Shown here: in pieces, positions 8,414-16,157 of the stretch
How positions within the stretch are numbered: position 1 is the first letter of the stretch
Layout of the letters: each line of letters starts with the position of its first letter
NCBI GenBank assembly: GCA_031289625.1
Contig: JAITPB010000165.1
Coordinates: 1-21,953 of the forward strand
Origin: Clostridiales bacterium
GTDB taxonomy: Bacteria; Bacillota; Clostridia; Lachnospirales; WQUN01
Length of the DNA stretch: 21,953 nucleotides
Direction: 5' to 3'
Notes under the pieces: generated by a model
What the model saw: only the letters and a program-made list of their open reading frames with translations
Databases searched by the model: none
Told to the model about the DNA's origin: nothing
Position numbers and translations under genes: made by a program

Positions 8414-9382
8414 GTGGCTGCGTATATCCTGAAGCGGCTGACGCGTTCCCTCATCACCTTATTTCTGGTTGTCTCGGCGGTGTTTATGCTGCTGCGCCTG
8501 ATGCCCCTCGAAGGATATTTTAACAATTATGAAAAACTGACGCCGACGCAGATCAAGGTCGGTCTGGCAAAGTTATGGCTGGACCGGCCTATGGCCGTTC
8601 AATTGGGGCATTTTTGGCAGGATACGCTCCGCGGGGAACTGGGCGTTTCCAACAAATACCGGGTCAATTATCCTATCGGGAAGATCATCGCGTCTAAAGC
8701 CCCGCTGTCTATACAGATCGGTTTGATGGCCGTCACCCTGGCGTTTCTGCTGGGGATGCCGCTGGGCATTCTCATGGCGCGGAGCGCGCGCGGCCATTCG
8801 CGCTTAAAAATCTGGGATCGTTTTGGAACTGTTGTTGTCGTGGTGATCCAGGCGGTGCCGGCGTCTGTGTACTATCTCTTTATTCAAATTTACGGCACGG
8901 AACTGCTGGGAAAATTTTTTCCGCTGCCCACGCTGTTTGCGCGGGACAATCCGCTGACCTGGATATTGCCAGTCTTTTCCCTGTCCCTGTCCACTATGGC
9001 CTGGAGCGCCATGTGGATACGGCGCTACATGGCGGACGAAAGCACGAAGGATTATGTCCTGCTGGCCCGCGCCAAAGGCGTCCCAGCCGCCGCGATTTCC
9101 CGGCGGCACATTTTCCGCAACGCGTTTGTGCCGCTGGTGCAGAGCGTCCCGACTACCATTCTGCTCACGCTGATGGGATCTCTGTATGTGGAAAGCCGCT
9201 TTTCCATTCCGGGCATGGGCGGCCTGCTGGTGGATGTAATCAAAAGACAGGACAATACGATGGTGCAAGCGCTGGTACTGGTCTATTCTGGAATCAGTAT
9301 CGTGGGGCTGCTGCTCGGCGATGTCGCGATGGCGCTTTTGGATCCGCGCGTCCGGTTCGCGGGGAAAGGAGACGCCCGGTGA
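8414..9382 (+). CDS. oppB: Oligopeptide ABC transporter permease (OppB/DppB-type)
   Basis: I place the start at GTG 8414 (MAAYILKRLTRSLITLFLVV), four bases after the oppA stop. This matches the usual N-terminus of the family; a longer frame from 8372 would overlap oppA and add a Pro/Arg-rich tail. Neither start has a good ribosome binding site, so coupling to oppA is likely. The 322-residue protein shows an N-terminal membrane helix, a periplasmic-type loop with DRPMAVQLGHFW and GELGVS, then several further helices. The EAA-type coupling loop is DYVLLARAKGVPAAAI, followed by RNAFVPLV, which contacts the ATPases. It forms the membrane channel with the next gene product. Confidence 0.9.
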   Translation: MAAYILKRLTRSLITLFLVVSAVFMLLRLMPLEGYFNNYEKLTPTQIKVGLAKLWLDRPMAVQLGHFWQDTLRGELGVSNKYRVNYPIGKIIASKAPLSIQIGLMAVTLAFLLGMPLGILMARSARGHSRLKIWDRFGTVVVVVIQAVPASVYYLFIQIYGTELLGKFFPLPTLFARDNPLTWILPVFSLSLSTMAWSAMWIRRYMADESTKDYVLLARAKGVPAAAISRRHIFRNAFVPLVQSVPTTILLTLMGSLYVESRFSIPGMGGLLVDVIKRQDNTMVQALVLVYSGISIVGLLLGDVAMALLDPRVRFAGKGDAR

Positions 9383-9389
9383 TGAGTCC

Positions 9390-10397
9390 ATGCTGAACCC
9401 TAAAAAATTACGGCGCGTATCCGATGATTTGCTGGCCCGCGCCAACCGGGGCTATGACCGGCTGCCGGAAGAAGAACTGTTCACCTTCGCGGAATATCGC
9501 CCGGAAGAATCGGAGCCGCTTTCCCACACGGGATATTCTTATTGGCGGAGCAGTCTGCGCCTTTTTTTTCAGAACAAAGCCGCCCTGTTTTTTCTTTCCC
9601 TGATCGTCGTCACGCTTCTCTTTACATTCATACAGCCTTTTCTGCCGAACCAGAAAGATCCCGTCAAAATCTATAACGACGCGTCGGGGTTGCAAATTCG
9701 CAACGCGCCGCCCAGCGGGGCATTTGTTTTCGGCACAAACGCCATCGGGCAGGATCTATGGAGCCGCACCTGGAGCGGCACGCGAACCAGTCTTTTTATC
9801 GGTTTTACTGTGGCTGTGGCGGAAGCGCTGGCGGGCGTGCTGATCGGCGTGCTGTGGGGTTATGTCCGCCGCCTGGATTTTTTATTCACGGAACTCTACA
9901 ATGTTTTTGACAATATTCCGCAAACGCTGATTCTCATTCTCATATCCTACGTGTTTCATCCGAGCCTGCAAACGATCATTTTCGCGCTCTGCCTGACGGG
10001 CTGGCTTACCACCGCGCGCTACATACGCAATCAAATTCTCATTCTCCGCGATCGCGACTACAATCTCGCGTCCCGCTGTCTGGGCACGCCGCCGCGCCGG
10101 ATTATCCTGCACAACCTGCTGCCCTACTTGGTTTCCATCATCACCCTGCGCATGGCGATGGCCATTCCTTACGCCATTTCCAACGAAGTATTTGTGACGT
10201 ACATCGGCCTGGGACTGCCGCTGCGGATTCCTTCTCTGGGGAATCTCATTGTGTCCGGCATCGACAAAATGATGGAACCGAATTTGCGGTATCAGCTGAT
10301 TTTCCCCACGGTGATTCTTTCTATTGTCACCATTTCATTTTACGTGATCGGCAATGCCTTCGCGGACGCTTCCGATCCCAAAAATCACGCGGCGTAG
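9390..10397 (+). CDS. oppC: Oligopeptide ABC transporter permease (OppC/DppC-type)
   Basis: The start is probably ATG 9390 (MLNPKKLRRVSDDLL), 7 bases after oppB ends. The frame is open back to 9321, but that part overlaps oppB and looks out of frame. AAAGGAG lies about 19 bases before 9390, so the start is not certain. The 335-residue protein has a hydrophilic N-terminal segment of about 55 residues (a family feature), a first helix (FFLSLIVVTLLFTFI), the periplasmic motif GTNAIGQDLWSRTWSGTRTS, further helices, and the EAA loop DYNLASRCLGTPPRRII with HNLLPYL. It pairs with OppB. Its stop codon is part of the TAGGAGG ribosome binding site of the next gene. Confidence 0.9.
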   Translation: MLNPKKLRRVSDDLLARANRGYDRLPEEELFTFAEYRPEESEPLSHTGYSYWRSSLRLFFQNKAALFFLSLIVVTLLFTFIQPFLPNQKDPVKIYNDASGLQIRNAPPSGAFVFGTNAIGQDLWSRTWSGTRTSLFIGFTVAVAEALAGVLIGVLWGYVRRLDFLFTELYNVFDNIPQTLILILISYVFHPSLQTIIFALCLTGWLTTARYIRNQILILRDRDYNLASRCLGTPPRRIILHNLLPYLVSIITLRMAMAIPYAISNEVFVTYIGLGLPLRIPSLGNLIVSGIDKMMEPNLRYQLIFPTVILSIVTISFYVIGNAFADASDPKNHAA

Positions 10398-10412
10398 GAG
10401 GCGAGCAGACAT

Positions 10413-11453
10413 ATGGCAGTTGATACAGATCGTGACGGGCGCGGCGCTATTCTGTCCGTCCGCAGCCTCAATGTTGATTTTACCTTGCGCGGCGCGCGGC
10501 ATAGGGTTCTCCGCGACGTTTCCCTGGATGTGCGCCGCGGCGAAAACCTGGCCATCGTCGGAGAGTCCGGATCTGGTAAAAGCGTGTTCTGTAAATCCCT
10601 GATGGGCTTGCTGGACGCCAATGGCCGCGTCGAAAGCGGCGAGATTTTATATGAAGGCGCGGATCTGGCTACACTGACGGAAAAAGAGTGGCTGAAAATC
10701 CGGGGCAAAGAAATCGCCATTGTCATGCAGGATCCCATGACAAGCCTCAACCCGCTCATTCCCATCGGCAGGCAAATCACGGAAGCGCTGCGTCTGCACC
10801 GGGGGCTGAAAGGGAAAGCGGCGCGGGAGGCCGCGATGGGTTATCTGCGCGACGTGGGCATTGCACAGCCGGAACTCCGTTTCAAGCAGTACCCGCATGA
10901 ATTTTCCGGCGGTATGCGCCAGCGGGCCGTCATCGCGATTGCCATTGCCTGCCGTCCGAAGATCCTCATATGCGACGAACCAACCACCGCCATCGATGTG
11001 ACCATCCAAGCGCAAATATTGGATCTGCTCTTGTCGCTCCAGCAAAAATATCAGCTGACCACGATTTACATCACCCACGACCTGGGGGTTGTGGCCCGTG
11101 TGGCCGATCGCGTCGCCGTGATGTACGCAGGGGATTTTGTGGAAATCGGAACTACAGAAGAAATTTTTTATGATCCGCGGCATCCTTATGTCTGGGCTTT
11201 GCTGTCGAGTATGCCGCAGCTCGCGAAAAAAGGGGAGAACCTCTATTCTATTGAAGGTTCTCCGCCGGATCTCTCCAGCCCTTTGGCAGGCGACGCTTTC
11301 GCCCCGCGTAACCGGTACGCGCTGAAAATAGATTTTGTGCGGAGGCCGCCGCTTTTTTCCCTGACGGAAACGCATCAAGCGCGCTCCTGGCTTTTGGATC
11401 CCCGCGCGCCGAAACACGAGAGGCCGGAAACAAAAGGAGGCGGCGCTGGATGA
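10413..11453 (+). CDS. oppD: Oligopeptide ABC transporter ATP-binding protein (OppD/DppD-type)
   Basis: The protein has 346 residues and a TAGGAGG site ahead of the ATG. Walker A is GESGSGKSV (50-58), the Q-loop Gln is Q106 (MQDPMTSLNP), the ABC signature is SGGMRQR (165-171), Walker B ends in ILICDEP with E189, and the switch His is H222 (ITHDLGVV). The C-terminal part carries the oligopeptide-transporter extension (HPYVWALLSSMPQ, then SIEGSPPDL). The Cys residues typical of the iron-sulfur motif in many OppD proteins are not evident there. It powers import together with OppF. Its TGA overlaps the next ATG (ATGA), indicating tight co-translation. Confidence 0.94.
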   Translation: MAVDTDRDGRGAILSVRSLNVDFTLRGARHRVLRDVSLDVRRGENLAIVGESGSGKSVFCKSLMGLLDANGRVESGEILYEGADLATLTEKEWLKIRGKEIAIVMQDPMTSLNPLIPIGRQITEALRLHRGLKGKAAREAAMGYLRDVGIAQPELRFKQYPHEFSGGMRQRAVIAIAIACRPKILICDEPTTAIDVTIQAQILDLLLSLQQKYQLTTIYITHDLGVVARVADRVAVMYAGDFVEIGTTEEIFYDPRHPYVWALLSSMPQLAKKGENLYSIEGSPPDLSSPLAGDAFAPRNRYALKIDFVRRPPLFSLTETHQARSWLLDPRAPKHERPETKGGGAG

Positions 11454-12409
11454 GCCAGACGAATCGGCAAAACGCAACGGCGCTTCCGCCGGAAGCGCCG
11501 CTTCTGGAAGTGAGAAATCTGTCGGTGGCCTTCGGGCGTGGCCGAAAGCGTTTTGAGGCGCTGAAGAATATTTCTTTCTCTATTTATCCGGGGGAGACGT
11601 TCGGCGTAGCTGGGGAATCCGGCTCCGGCAAAACGACGCTGGGGCGGGCTATCCTGCGGATCTATCCGCCGTCTCAAGGCGGCGTCTATTATAAAGGCGC
11701 AAAAATCAGCGGCCCAATCGGCAAAGCGGAGGATCGGCGGCTGACGCGAAACATGCAGATGATTTTCCAAGATCCCATGTCCAGCTTGAACGAGCGGGCC
11801 AAGGTAGAAGCCATCGTGTCGGAAGGCCTTCAAAATTTGAGCAGGGTTTCGCCGGACACCCGCCGGGCAAAAGTGAAAAACGCCCTGAAAGAAGTCGGGC
11901 TGCGGCCAGAATTCGCCGATCGTTTCCCGCATGAGTTTTCCGGGGGCCAGCGGCAGCGCATCGGCATTGCCCGCGCGATGATCATGGAGCCGGAGTTTAT
12001 CGTGGCGGATGAACCGGTCTCCGCGCTGGACGTGTCCGTCCGCGCGCAGGTGCTGAACCTGATGAGCCGTCTGCGGCGGGAAAAAGGGCTGTCATATTTG
12101 TTCATCAGCCATGACATGTCCGTTATGCGTTATATCTGCGACCGCGTGGCCGCGCTGTACCAAGGCGTTATGGTGGAACTGGCCGATACGGAGACGCTGT
12201 TCACGCGGCCCATGCATCCATACACCCGCGCGCTGCTCTCCGCCGTGCCTCTGCCCGATCCGGCTCTGGAAAAAAACAAAACGCTGACCGTCTATGATCC
12301 GTCTGCGCATGACTATACGAAAGACGCGCCTTCCCTGCGGGAAGTCGAGCCGGGACATTTTGTTTTCTGCAATGAGGCGGAGCAAAAATTAGGTTTTGAT
12401 TTTTTATAA
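11450..12409 (+). CDS. oppF: Oligopeptide ABC transporter ATP-binding protein (OppF/DppF-type)
   Basis: The protein has 319 residues and starts in an ATGA overlap with oppD, with AAAGGAGG just upstream. Walker A is GESGSGKTT (55-63), Q-loop Q107 (FQDPMSSLNER), signature SGGQRQR (164-170), Walker B FIVADEP with E188, and switch His H221 (ISHDMSVMRYIC). A C-terminal HPYTRALLSAVPLPDP segment is typical of OppF. It is the last gene of the 4398-12409 operon and forms the ATPase heterodimer with OppD. No clear hairpin terminator is visible directly downstream, only a weak T-rich stretch near 12420. Confidence 0.94.
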   Translation: MSQTNRQNATALPPEAPLLEVRNLSVAFGRGRKRFEALKNISFSIYPGETFGVAGESGSGKTTLGRAILRIYPPSQGGVYYKGAKISGPIGKAEDRRLTRNMQMIFQDPMSSLNERAKVEAIVSEGLQNLSRVSPDTRRAKVKNALKEVGLRPEFADRFPHEFSGGQRQRIGIARAMIMEPEFIVADEPVSALDVSVRAQVLNLMSRLRREKGLSYLFISHDMSVMRYICDRVAALYQGVMVELADTETLFTRPMHPYTRALLSAVPLPDPALEKNKTLTVYDPSAHDYTKDAPSLREVEPGHFVFCNEAEQKLGFDFL

Positions 12410-12441
12410 TAGGCGGAAAATTTTTTGGCGTCTAAAAGCTC

Positions 12442-12469
12442 TTGATTTTTTTGGGAAACTTGCTATAAT
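12442..12469 (+). promoter_or_regulatory. Sigma-A promoter of the Uma2-family gene
   Basis: TTGATT (12442-12447), a 16-bp spacer and a perfect TATAAT (12464-12469). The predicted start near 12476 leaves a leader of about 50 nt before GTG 12527 and argues against a start at 12479. Confidence 0.65.
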
Positions 12470-12526
12470 CACAGAAACGTGAAAGATTTTATCGGATCTA
12501 TATTTTTGATTTTTAGGAGACCGCGC

Positions 12527-13096
12527 GTGAGTGAAATCGCTGTTCCAGACGACCGAGACTGTGAAATGATTGACGGCAAAATCATTATGATGGCGAGGCC
12601 CAGCTTAAACCATTCTACGATTGCCGCGAACATCTGGAAAATATTTTCTACATTCCTCAAAGGGAAAACATGCAAAGCCTATTTGGAGCCGGATGTTTTC
12701 TTAGATGAAAACAATAATTTTATCCCCGATGTGCTGATTGTCTGCGACAGAGATAAACGCAAGGGCAATGGGATTTATGGCGCGCCGGATTTGGCCGTTG
12801 AAGTGCTGTCGCCGAGTACAGCCAAAAAAGATTTAGGGGAAAAGAAAAATATCTACGAAAAATACGGCGTCAGAGAATATTGGACGGTAGATCCGGATTC
12901 AAAAGCCATATCGGTTTTTCATTTGCGCAATGGCTCTTTTGCGTTGGATAATCTCTATTTTTACCGTACAGCGGAAGAGCAGGCCAAAATGACTGAGGAC
13001 GATCGCAATGCCTTAACCGCTCATTTCAAAACCAGCTTATTCGACGGCTTGATCATTCATTTGGAAGAAATATTTGAGGATATAGAATCGTTTTAA
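12527..13096 (+). CDS. Uma2-family (DUF820) PD-(D/E)XK nuclease-like protein
   Basis: The protein has 189 residues. The start is GTG 12527 (MSEIAVPDDRDCEMIDGKII) with AGGAG seven bases upstream. The open frame extends to GTG 12479, but that lies almost at the predicted transcription start. The Uma2 core is clear: an early E-x-x-D-G (EMIDGKIIMM), FIPDVLIV with D68, APDLAVEVLSPSTAKKD with E92, then NIYEKYGVREYWTVDPDSK. These fit the restriction-endonuclease-like active site of the family. Physiological role is generally unknown; such genes are abundant in cyanobacteria and some anaerobes and are sometimes proposed to derive from mobile elements. It stands alone here with its own promoter and no recognisable partner. 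Confidence 0.85.
   Translation: MSEIAVPDDRDCEMIDGKIIMMARPSLNHSTIAANIWKIFSTFLKGKTCKAYLEPDVFLDENNNFIPDVLIVCDRDKRKGNGIYGAPDLAVEVLSPSTAKKDLGEKKNIYEKYGVREYWTVDPDSKAISVFHLRNGSFALDNLYFYRTAEEQAKMTEDDRNALTAHFKTSLFDGLIIHLEEIFEDIESF
13061..13088 (+). promoter_or_regulatory. Candidate promoter for yebC inside the end of the Uma2 gene
   Basis: TTGGAA (13061-13066), a 16-bp spacer and TAGAAT (13083-13088) lie about 50 bases before the yebC start. The match is moderate, and read-through from the Uma2 gene is equally possible. Confidence 0.35.
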
Positions 13097-13141
13097 CAGA
13101 GCAGCGGATCACAATAAGCCTATCTTGTGAAGGTGATAAAC

Positions 13142-13885
13142 ATGTCAGGCCATTCAAAATTCTCCAACATCAAGCACAGAAAAGAAAAGAACGACTCCGC
13201 GAAAGGCAAGGTTTTTACGCGCCTGGGCCGGGAAATCGCGGTGGCAGTGAAGTCCGGCGGCGCGGATCCCTCGGCCAATGGCAGGCTGCGGGACGTCATT
13301 GCCAAAGCAAAAGCCAGCAATATGCCCAACGAGACCATTGAGCGCAGCGTTAAAAAAGCGGCGGGCGATTTAAACGCGGTGAATTATGAAAGCGTCACAT
13401 ATGAGGGATACGGCCCCAACGGCGTGGCGGTAATCGTAGCGGCGCTGACGGATAACCGCCACCGGGCTGCGGCCAACGTGCGCAGCGCGTTCACCAAAAG
13501 CGGCGGCAACATGGGCGCCGCTGGCTGCGTTTCTTTTTTATTTCATGAAAAGGGCCTGATTCTTTTGGAAAAAAATCAGGCTCTGGATGAAGACGAATTG
13601 ATGATGCTCGCTTTGGACGCGGGCGCGGAAGATTTCGGTGTGGAGGACGAATGGTATGAAATCATCACCGCGCCCGAAAATTTTTCCGCCGTGATGGAAG
13701 CCGTGGAAAAGGCCAAGCTCCCGGCGGCTGTGCTTTCCGCCGAGGTCACTTACATCCCGCAGACTACAACCGCGCTGACAACCCCGGACGATCAGAAAAA
13801 AATGAGACGTCTGCTGGATACCCTGGATGAAGAGGACGATGTAATGAACGTATATCACAACTGGGAAAATGAGACGGACGACTAG
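13142..13885 (+). CDS. yebC: YebC/PmpR family protein (transcription regulator / translation-associated factor)
   Basis: The protein has 247 residues, the usual length. The start is ATG 13142 (MSGHSKFSNIKHRKEKNDSA), the family's invariant N-terminus. The open frame begins five codons earlier at 13127, but those codons contain the GAAGGTGAT ribosome binding site. All three domains can be followed: the N-terminal helical part with GKVFTRLGREIAVAV, the central YEGYGPNGVAVIVAALTDNRHRA motif, and the C-terminal part with YIPQTTTAL. Family members bind DNA as regulators, and YebC-type proteins have also been linked to relieving ribosome stalling at polyproline. Its TAG overlaps the stop codon of the convergent yihY gene. 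Confidence 0.96.
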   Translation: MSGHSKFSNIKHRKEKNDSAKGKVFTRLGREIAVAVKSGGADPSANGRLRDVIAKAKASNMPNETIERSVKKAAGDLNAVNYESVTYEGYGPNGVAVIVAALTDNRHRAAANVRSAFTKSGGNMGAAGCVSFLFHEKGLILLEKNQALDEDELMMLALDAGAEDFGVEDEWYEIITAPENFSAVMEAVEKAKLPAAVLSAEVTYIPQTTTALTTPDDQKKMRRLLDTLDEEDDVMNVYHNWENETDD

Positions 13886-14718
13886 GCGCAAACCTTCGTT
13901 TCCGCTTGCGGGGAATCGCGCAGTATGGAATTGATCTCACTGCCGAGCAGCAGAAATGTCGAGATCAGGTTCAGCCACATGATCAAAATAAAAATACCGG
14001 CGATGCTGCCATAGACTTTAGAGTATTTCGCAAAATTATTGACATATATATTAAAAACCTTTGATGAGATCATCCAGGCAAGCGCCGCCGTCACGGCTCC
14101 CGGCATCAAGCTCAGGAGCCGTGTTTTTTTACAATTGGAAAGTTTGTAAATGAGCAATGTCGTCAAAAACATCGTGCCCGCCGTGATGAGAAGGCCGATA
14201 AAATCAAATAAATGATCGGCGAGTTCCGTAAAAGGAACATATTTTTGCGCGTAATCAAAAATCGCGTCGTTAAAGATGAGCAGCAGCAGCATGAACGTCA
14301 GCGACAGGGAAAACAAAAATACCAACAAAACGCTGATCATGGTGTGGTGCAGATAATTCCGGCAGTCTTTATAGCCGTAGGTTTGGTTGATGCAGCGGAT
14401 GACGACCTGAAACCCGGACGAGGCGTTGTAAAGGCTCACCAGCAGACTGATAGAGAGCAGCCCTACGCTTCGCTTATCCACCACTTCCACCATGAAAACA
14501 TTCAGCAAAGAGGCTGCCTGAACCGGCAGCGCAGTGGAGACGACCTGCATCCAATATTTGTCGTCCAGGTTAAAAAAACTCAGGAGCGACACCAGAAAAA
14601 GGATGAACGGGAAAAAGGACAGCAGGATTTTATACGTCAATTGGCTTGCTAAAGCAAACAAGTCGTCTTTTACCGCTTCCTTGCCAACACGGATTAGAAA
14701 CAGTATGGGTCTCCCCAT
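13882..14718 (-). CDS. yihY: YihY/BrkB family inner-membrane protein
   Basis: The protein has 278 residues with about six membrane helices, seen near residues 25-47, 85-107, 125-150, 168-192, 206-226 and 237-264. Family signs are AYKILLSFFPF-like LTYKILLSFFPFILF at the start of helix 1, SSGFQVVIRCINQTYG after helix 2, PGAVTAALAW in helix 5, and YGSIAGIFILIMWLNL in helix 6. Members were once named RNase BN, but that activity belongs to a different protein; the role is unclear and transport or envelope functions have been suggested. The ATG at 14718 has AGAAAGGGA upstream. It lies 36 bases behind the DUF4097 gene on the same strand, so the two may share a transcript. Its stop overlaps yebC's stop in the palindrome CTAG. 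Confidence 0.88.
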   Translation of the reverse strand: MGRPILFLIRVGKEAVKDDLFALASQLTYKILLSFFPFILFLVSLLSFFNLDDKYWMQVVSTALPVQAASLLNVFMVEVVDKRSVGLLSISLLVSLYNASSGFQVVIRCINQTYGYKDCRNYLHHTMISVLLVFLFSLSLTFMLLLLIFNDAIFDYAQKYVPFTELADHLFDFIGLLITAGTMFLTTLLIYKLSNCKKTRLLSLMPGAVTAALAWMISSKVFNIYVNNFAKYSKVYGSIAGIFILIMWLNLISTFLLLGSEINSILRDSPQAETKVCA

Positions 14719-14754
14719 CCAATCAGTCCCTTTCTCATGGGTATCAATCGTTTT

Positions 14755-16074
14755 TTAATTAATCTGCATCGGGCCGTTGGACGTTTCCAGAATCAACTTG
14801 ACATGTTTGGGGCAAGATTCATATTGAATGGATTTTGCTTCCGTCATGGATTGGCTGTTGATCAAATAATTTAAGTTCACAAGCCCGATTTTGATCTGCC
14901 CCAGCGAGGCGTGCGCCTTAATATGATAACCCAATTCCGGCGCGGAGGGCAGGTTCAGCGTCATTTTGCCGTTGCTGGTCTCCACGTCCCAGACATAGTC
15001 CATAAAACGATCGAAAGCGGATATATTCAAAGAAGCGCCGCCATTCACGCTGATGAGCTTTACATTTGCGCTGTCCAGATCCAAAACGTCAATGAGGCCG
15101 TTGAAATTTTCCACACGCGCATTTTTCGCGGCGACCCGCTGAATGGTCATGCGGCCATTGCCGCATTCCGCTTTTAGGGAATTGGCCGCCAGCCCCGTCA
15201 ATTTTGTCGCGCCGTTAGAATTGAAAATCACAATCGTGTCCGCGTCCAGCGAAGACAGCTCCGCGTTGCCGTTCACATTGCCCACGTTGATGATGCGGAA
15301 CAGACTGTCCGGCACATAAGCGTCCACCGACACCCTTTCAAAATCATTCTCGTCATAGTTCAAAAAATATTTCGCGCCGAGTTTCATCAGCTCAATCCCG
15401 GCGCTGGGCCGCCGGGGTTTGTAGAAAATTTGCGCCGTGATTTTATCACCGTTATAACCGTGTATCAGTACGTCGCCATTCAGCCCAGATATGTTCAGCT
15501 CGTTATAGCCGGGCTGCACCTGCAGTTCAAACCGCTTCTCGAACCCCGGCCCATACGGCGCTCCAGGCGAGCTGGCTGACGCACCGGATGCGCTGGCCGG
15601 CGCCCGGCTGGCATCCGACGCCCGGCTGGCATCCGATGCCCGGCTGACGTCCGACGCCCGGCTGGCGTCCAACGCCTGGCTGGCGGCGGAAGAGCGTCTG
15701 GTTTCTCTGGTTTCTTCCAGTGAACGGGAAATCCGGCCCGCGAAATCGGCGGTTTTTTCCACCACCACTTCACTGAACCGATGCAATTTGGGTTCCAGAT
15801 CCCGCGCGAAAGCGTCAAATTTTCGGCTGAGGTCACTGGCGAAATCTTCAAAACCAGAGCCGCTGGAACCGCCGGAACCGCTTCTGGCGGAAGCGCCCGG
15901 GTAAGGGCCGTTGGAGCGGTCAGACGAATAGCCGCTATCCGGCCCGCGCGGAGCGGCGTCTGATCGGGCATCGCCCCGGGCGTCGCCCGATGCCTCCAGA
16001 AGCCGCGCGGCTTCCGCCGCGTTTATTTTTCCGTCTTCCAGCATTTTAAGAATCATCAATTTTTCACTTGCCAT
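14755..16074 (-). CDS. DUF4097-type beta-strand repeat protein with an N-terminal SHOCT-like domain
   Basis: The protein has 439 residues. The ATG at 16074 has a GGAGG site six bases upstream. Residues 1-30 (MASEKLMILKMLEDGKINAAEAARLLEAS) form the short SHOCT-like helical domain found in YvlB-type and LiaI/LiaF-related proteins. Residues 30-170 are low complexity, rich in Ser, Arg, Asp and Ala, and contain a hexapeptide repeat (S-R-A-S-D-A, four copies) encoded by an 18-bp tandem repeat. From about 175 to the end is a right-handed beta-helix-like domain (DUF4097) with repeated N-G-N/D turns, such as ISGLNGDVLIHGYNGD, VGNVNGNAELSSLDAD and NFNGLIDVLDL. No signal peptide or membrane segment is seen, so it is probably cytoplasmic. 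YvlB-like proteins often belong to envelope-stress regulons, which fits the downstream membrane protein. Confidence 0.85.
   Translation of the reverse strand: MASEKLMILKMLEDGKINAAEAARLLEASGDARGDARSDAAPRGPDSGYSSDRSNGPYPGASARSGSGGSSGSGFEDFASDLSRKFDAFARDLEPKLHRFSEVVVEKTADFAGRISRSLEETRETRRSSAASQALDASRASDVSRASDASRASDASRAPASASGASASSPGAPYGPGFEKRFELQVQPGYNELNISGLNGDVLIHGYNGDKITAQIFYKPRRPSAGIELMKLGAKYFLNYDENDFERVSVDAYVPDSLFRIINVGNVNGNAELSSLDADTIVIFNSNGATKLTGLAANSLKAECGNGRMTIQRVAAKNARVENFNGLIDVLDLDSANVKLISVNGGASLNISAFDRFMDYVWDVETSNGKMTLNLPSAPELGYHIKAHASLGQIKIGLVNLNYLINSQSMTEAKSIQYESCPKHVKLILETSNGPMQIN
15602..15691 (-). repeat. 18-bp tandem repeat within the DUF4097 gene
   Basis: Four good copies (15602, 15620, 15638, 15656) of an 18-bp unit, plus a degenerate fifth, encode the hexapeptide repeat of the Ser/Arg/Ala/Asp linker. 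The unit length is a multiple of three, so copy-number change would keep the frame. Confidence 0.9.
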
Positions 16075-16106
16075 ACATTGCCTCCAGGATACATACTTTA
16101 GATGCG

Positions 16107-16135
16107 ATTATAGTATAGTATGACAAATGGATCAA
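16107..16135 (-). promoter_or_regulatory. Sigma-A promoter of the SHOCT/DUF4097 gene
   Basis: On the minus strand TTGATC (16135-16130), a 17-bp spacer and a perfect TATAAT (16112-16107). It lies in the 83-bp divergent gap with mntP, about 30 bases before the start codon. Confidence 0.7.
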
Positions 16136-16157
16136 GCAAAAGATAGGGGATGTTCAG

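Noticed and set aside
12479..12526. Upstream GTG start giving a 205-residue Uma2 protein
   Set aside because: It lies almost at the predicted transcription start with no Shine-Dalgarno; GTG 12527 has AGGAG at good spacing and begins the family homology.
16075..16157. Manganese (yybP-ykoY) riboswitch before mntP
   Set aside because: The 83-bp gap is largely taken up by the divergent DUF4097 promoter and shows no aptamer-like conserved loops.
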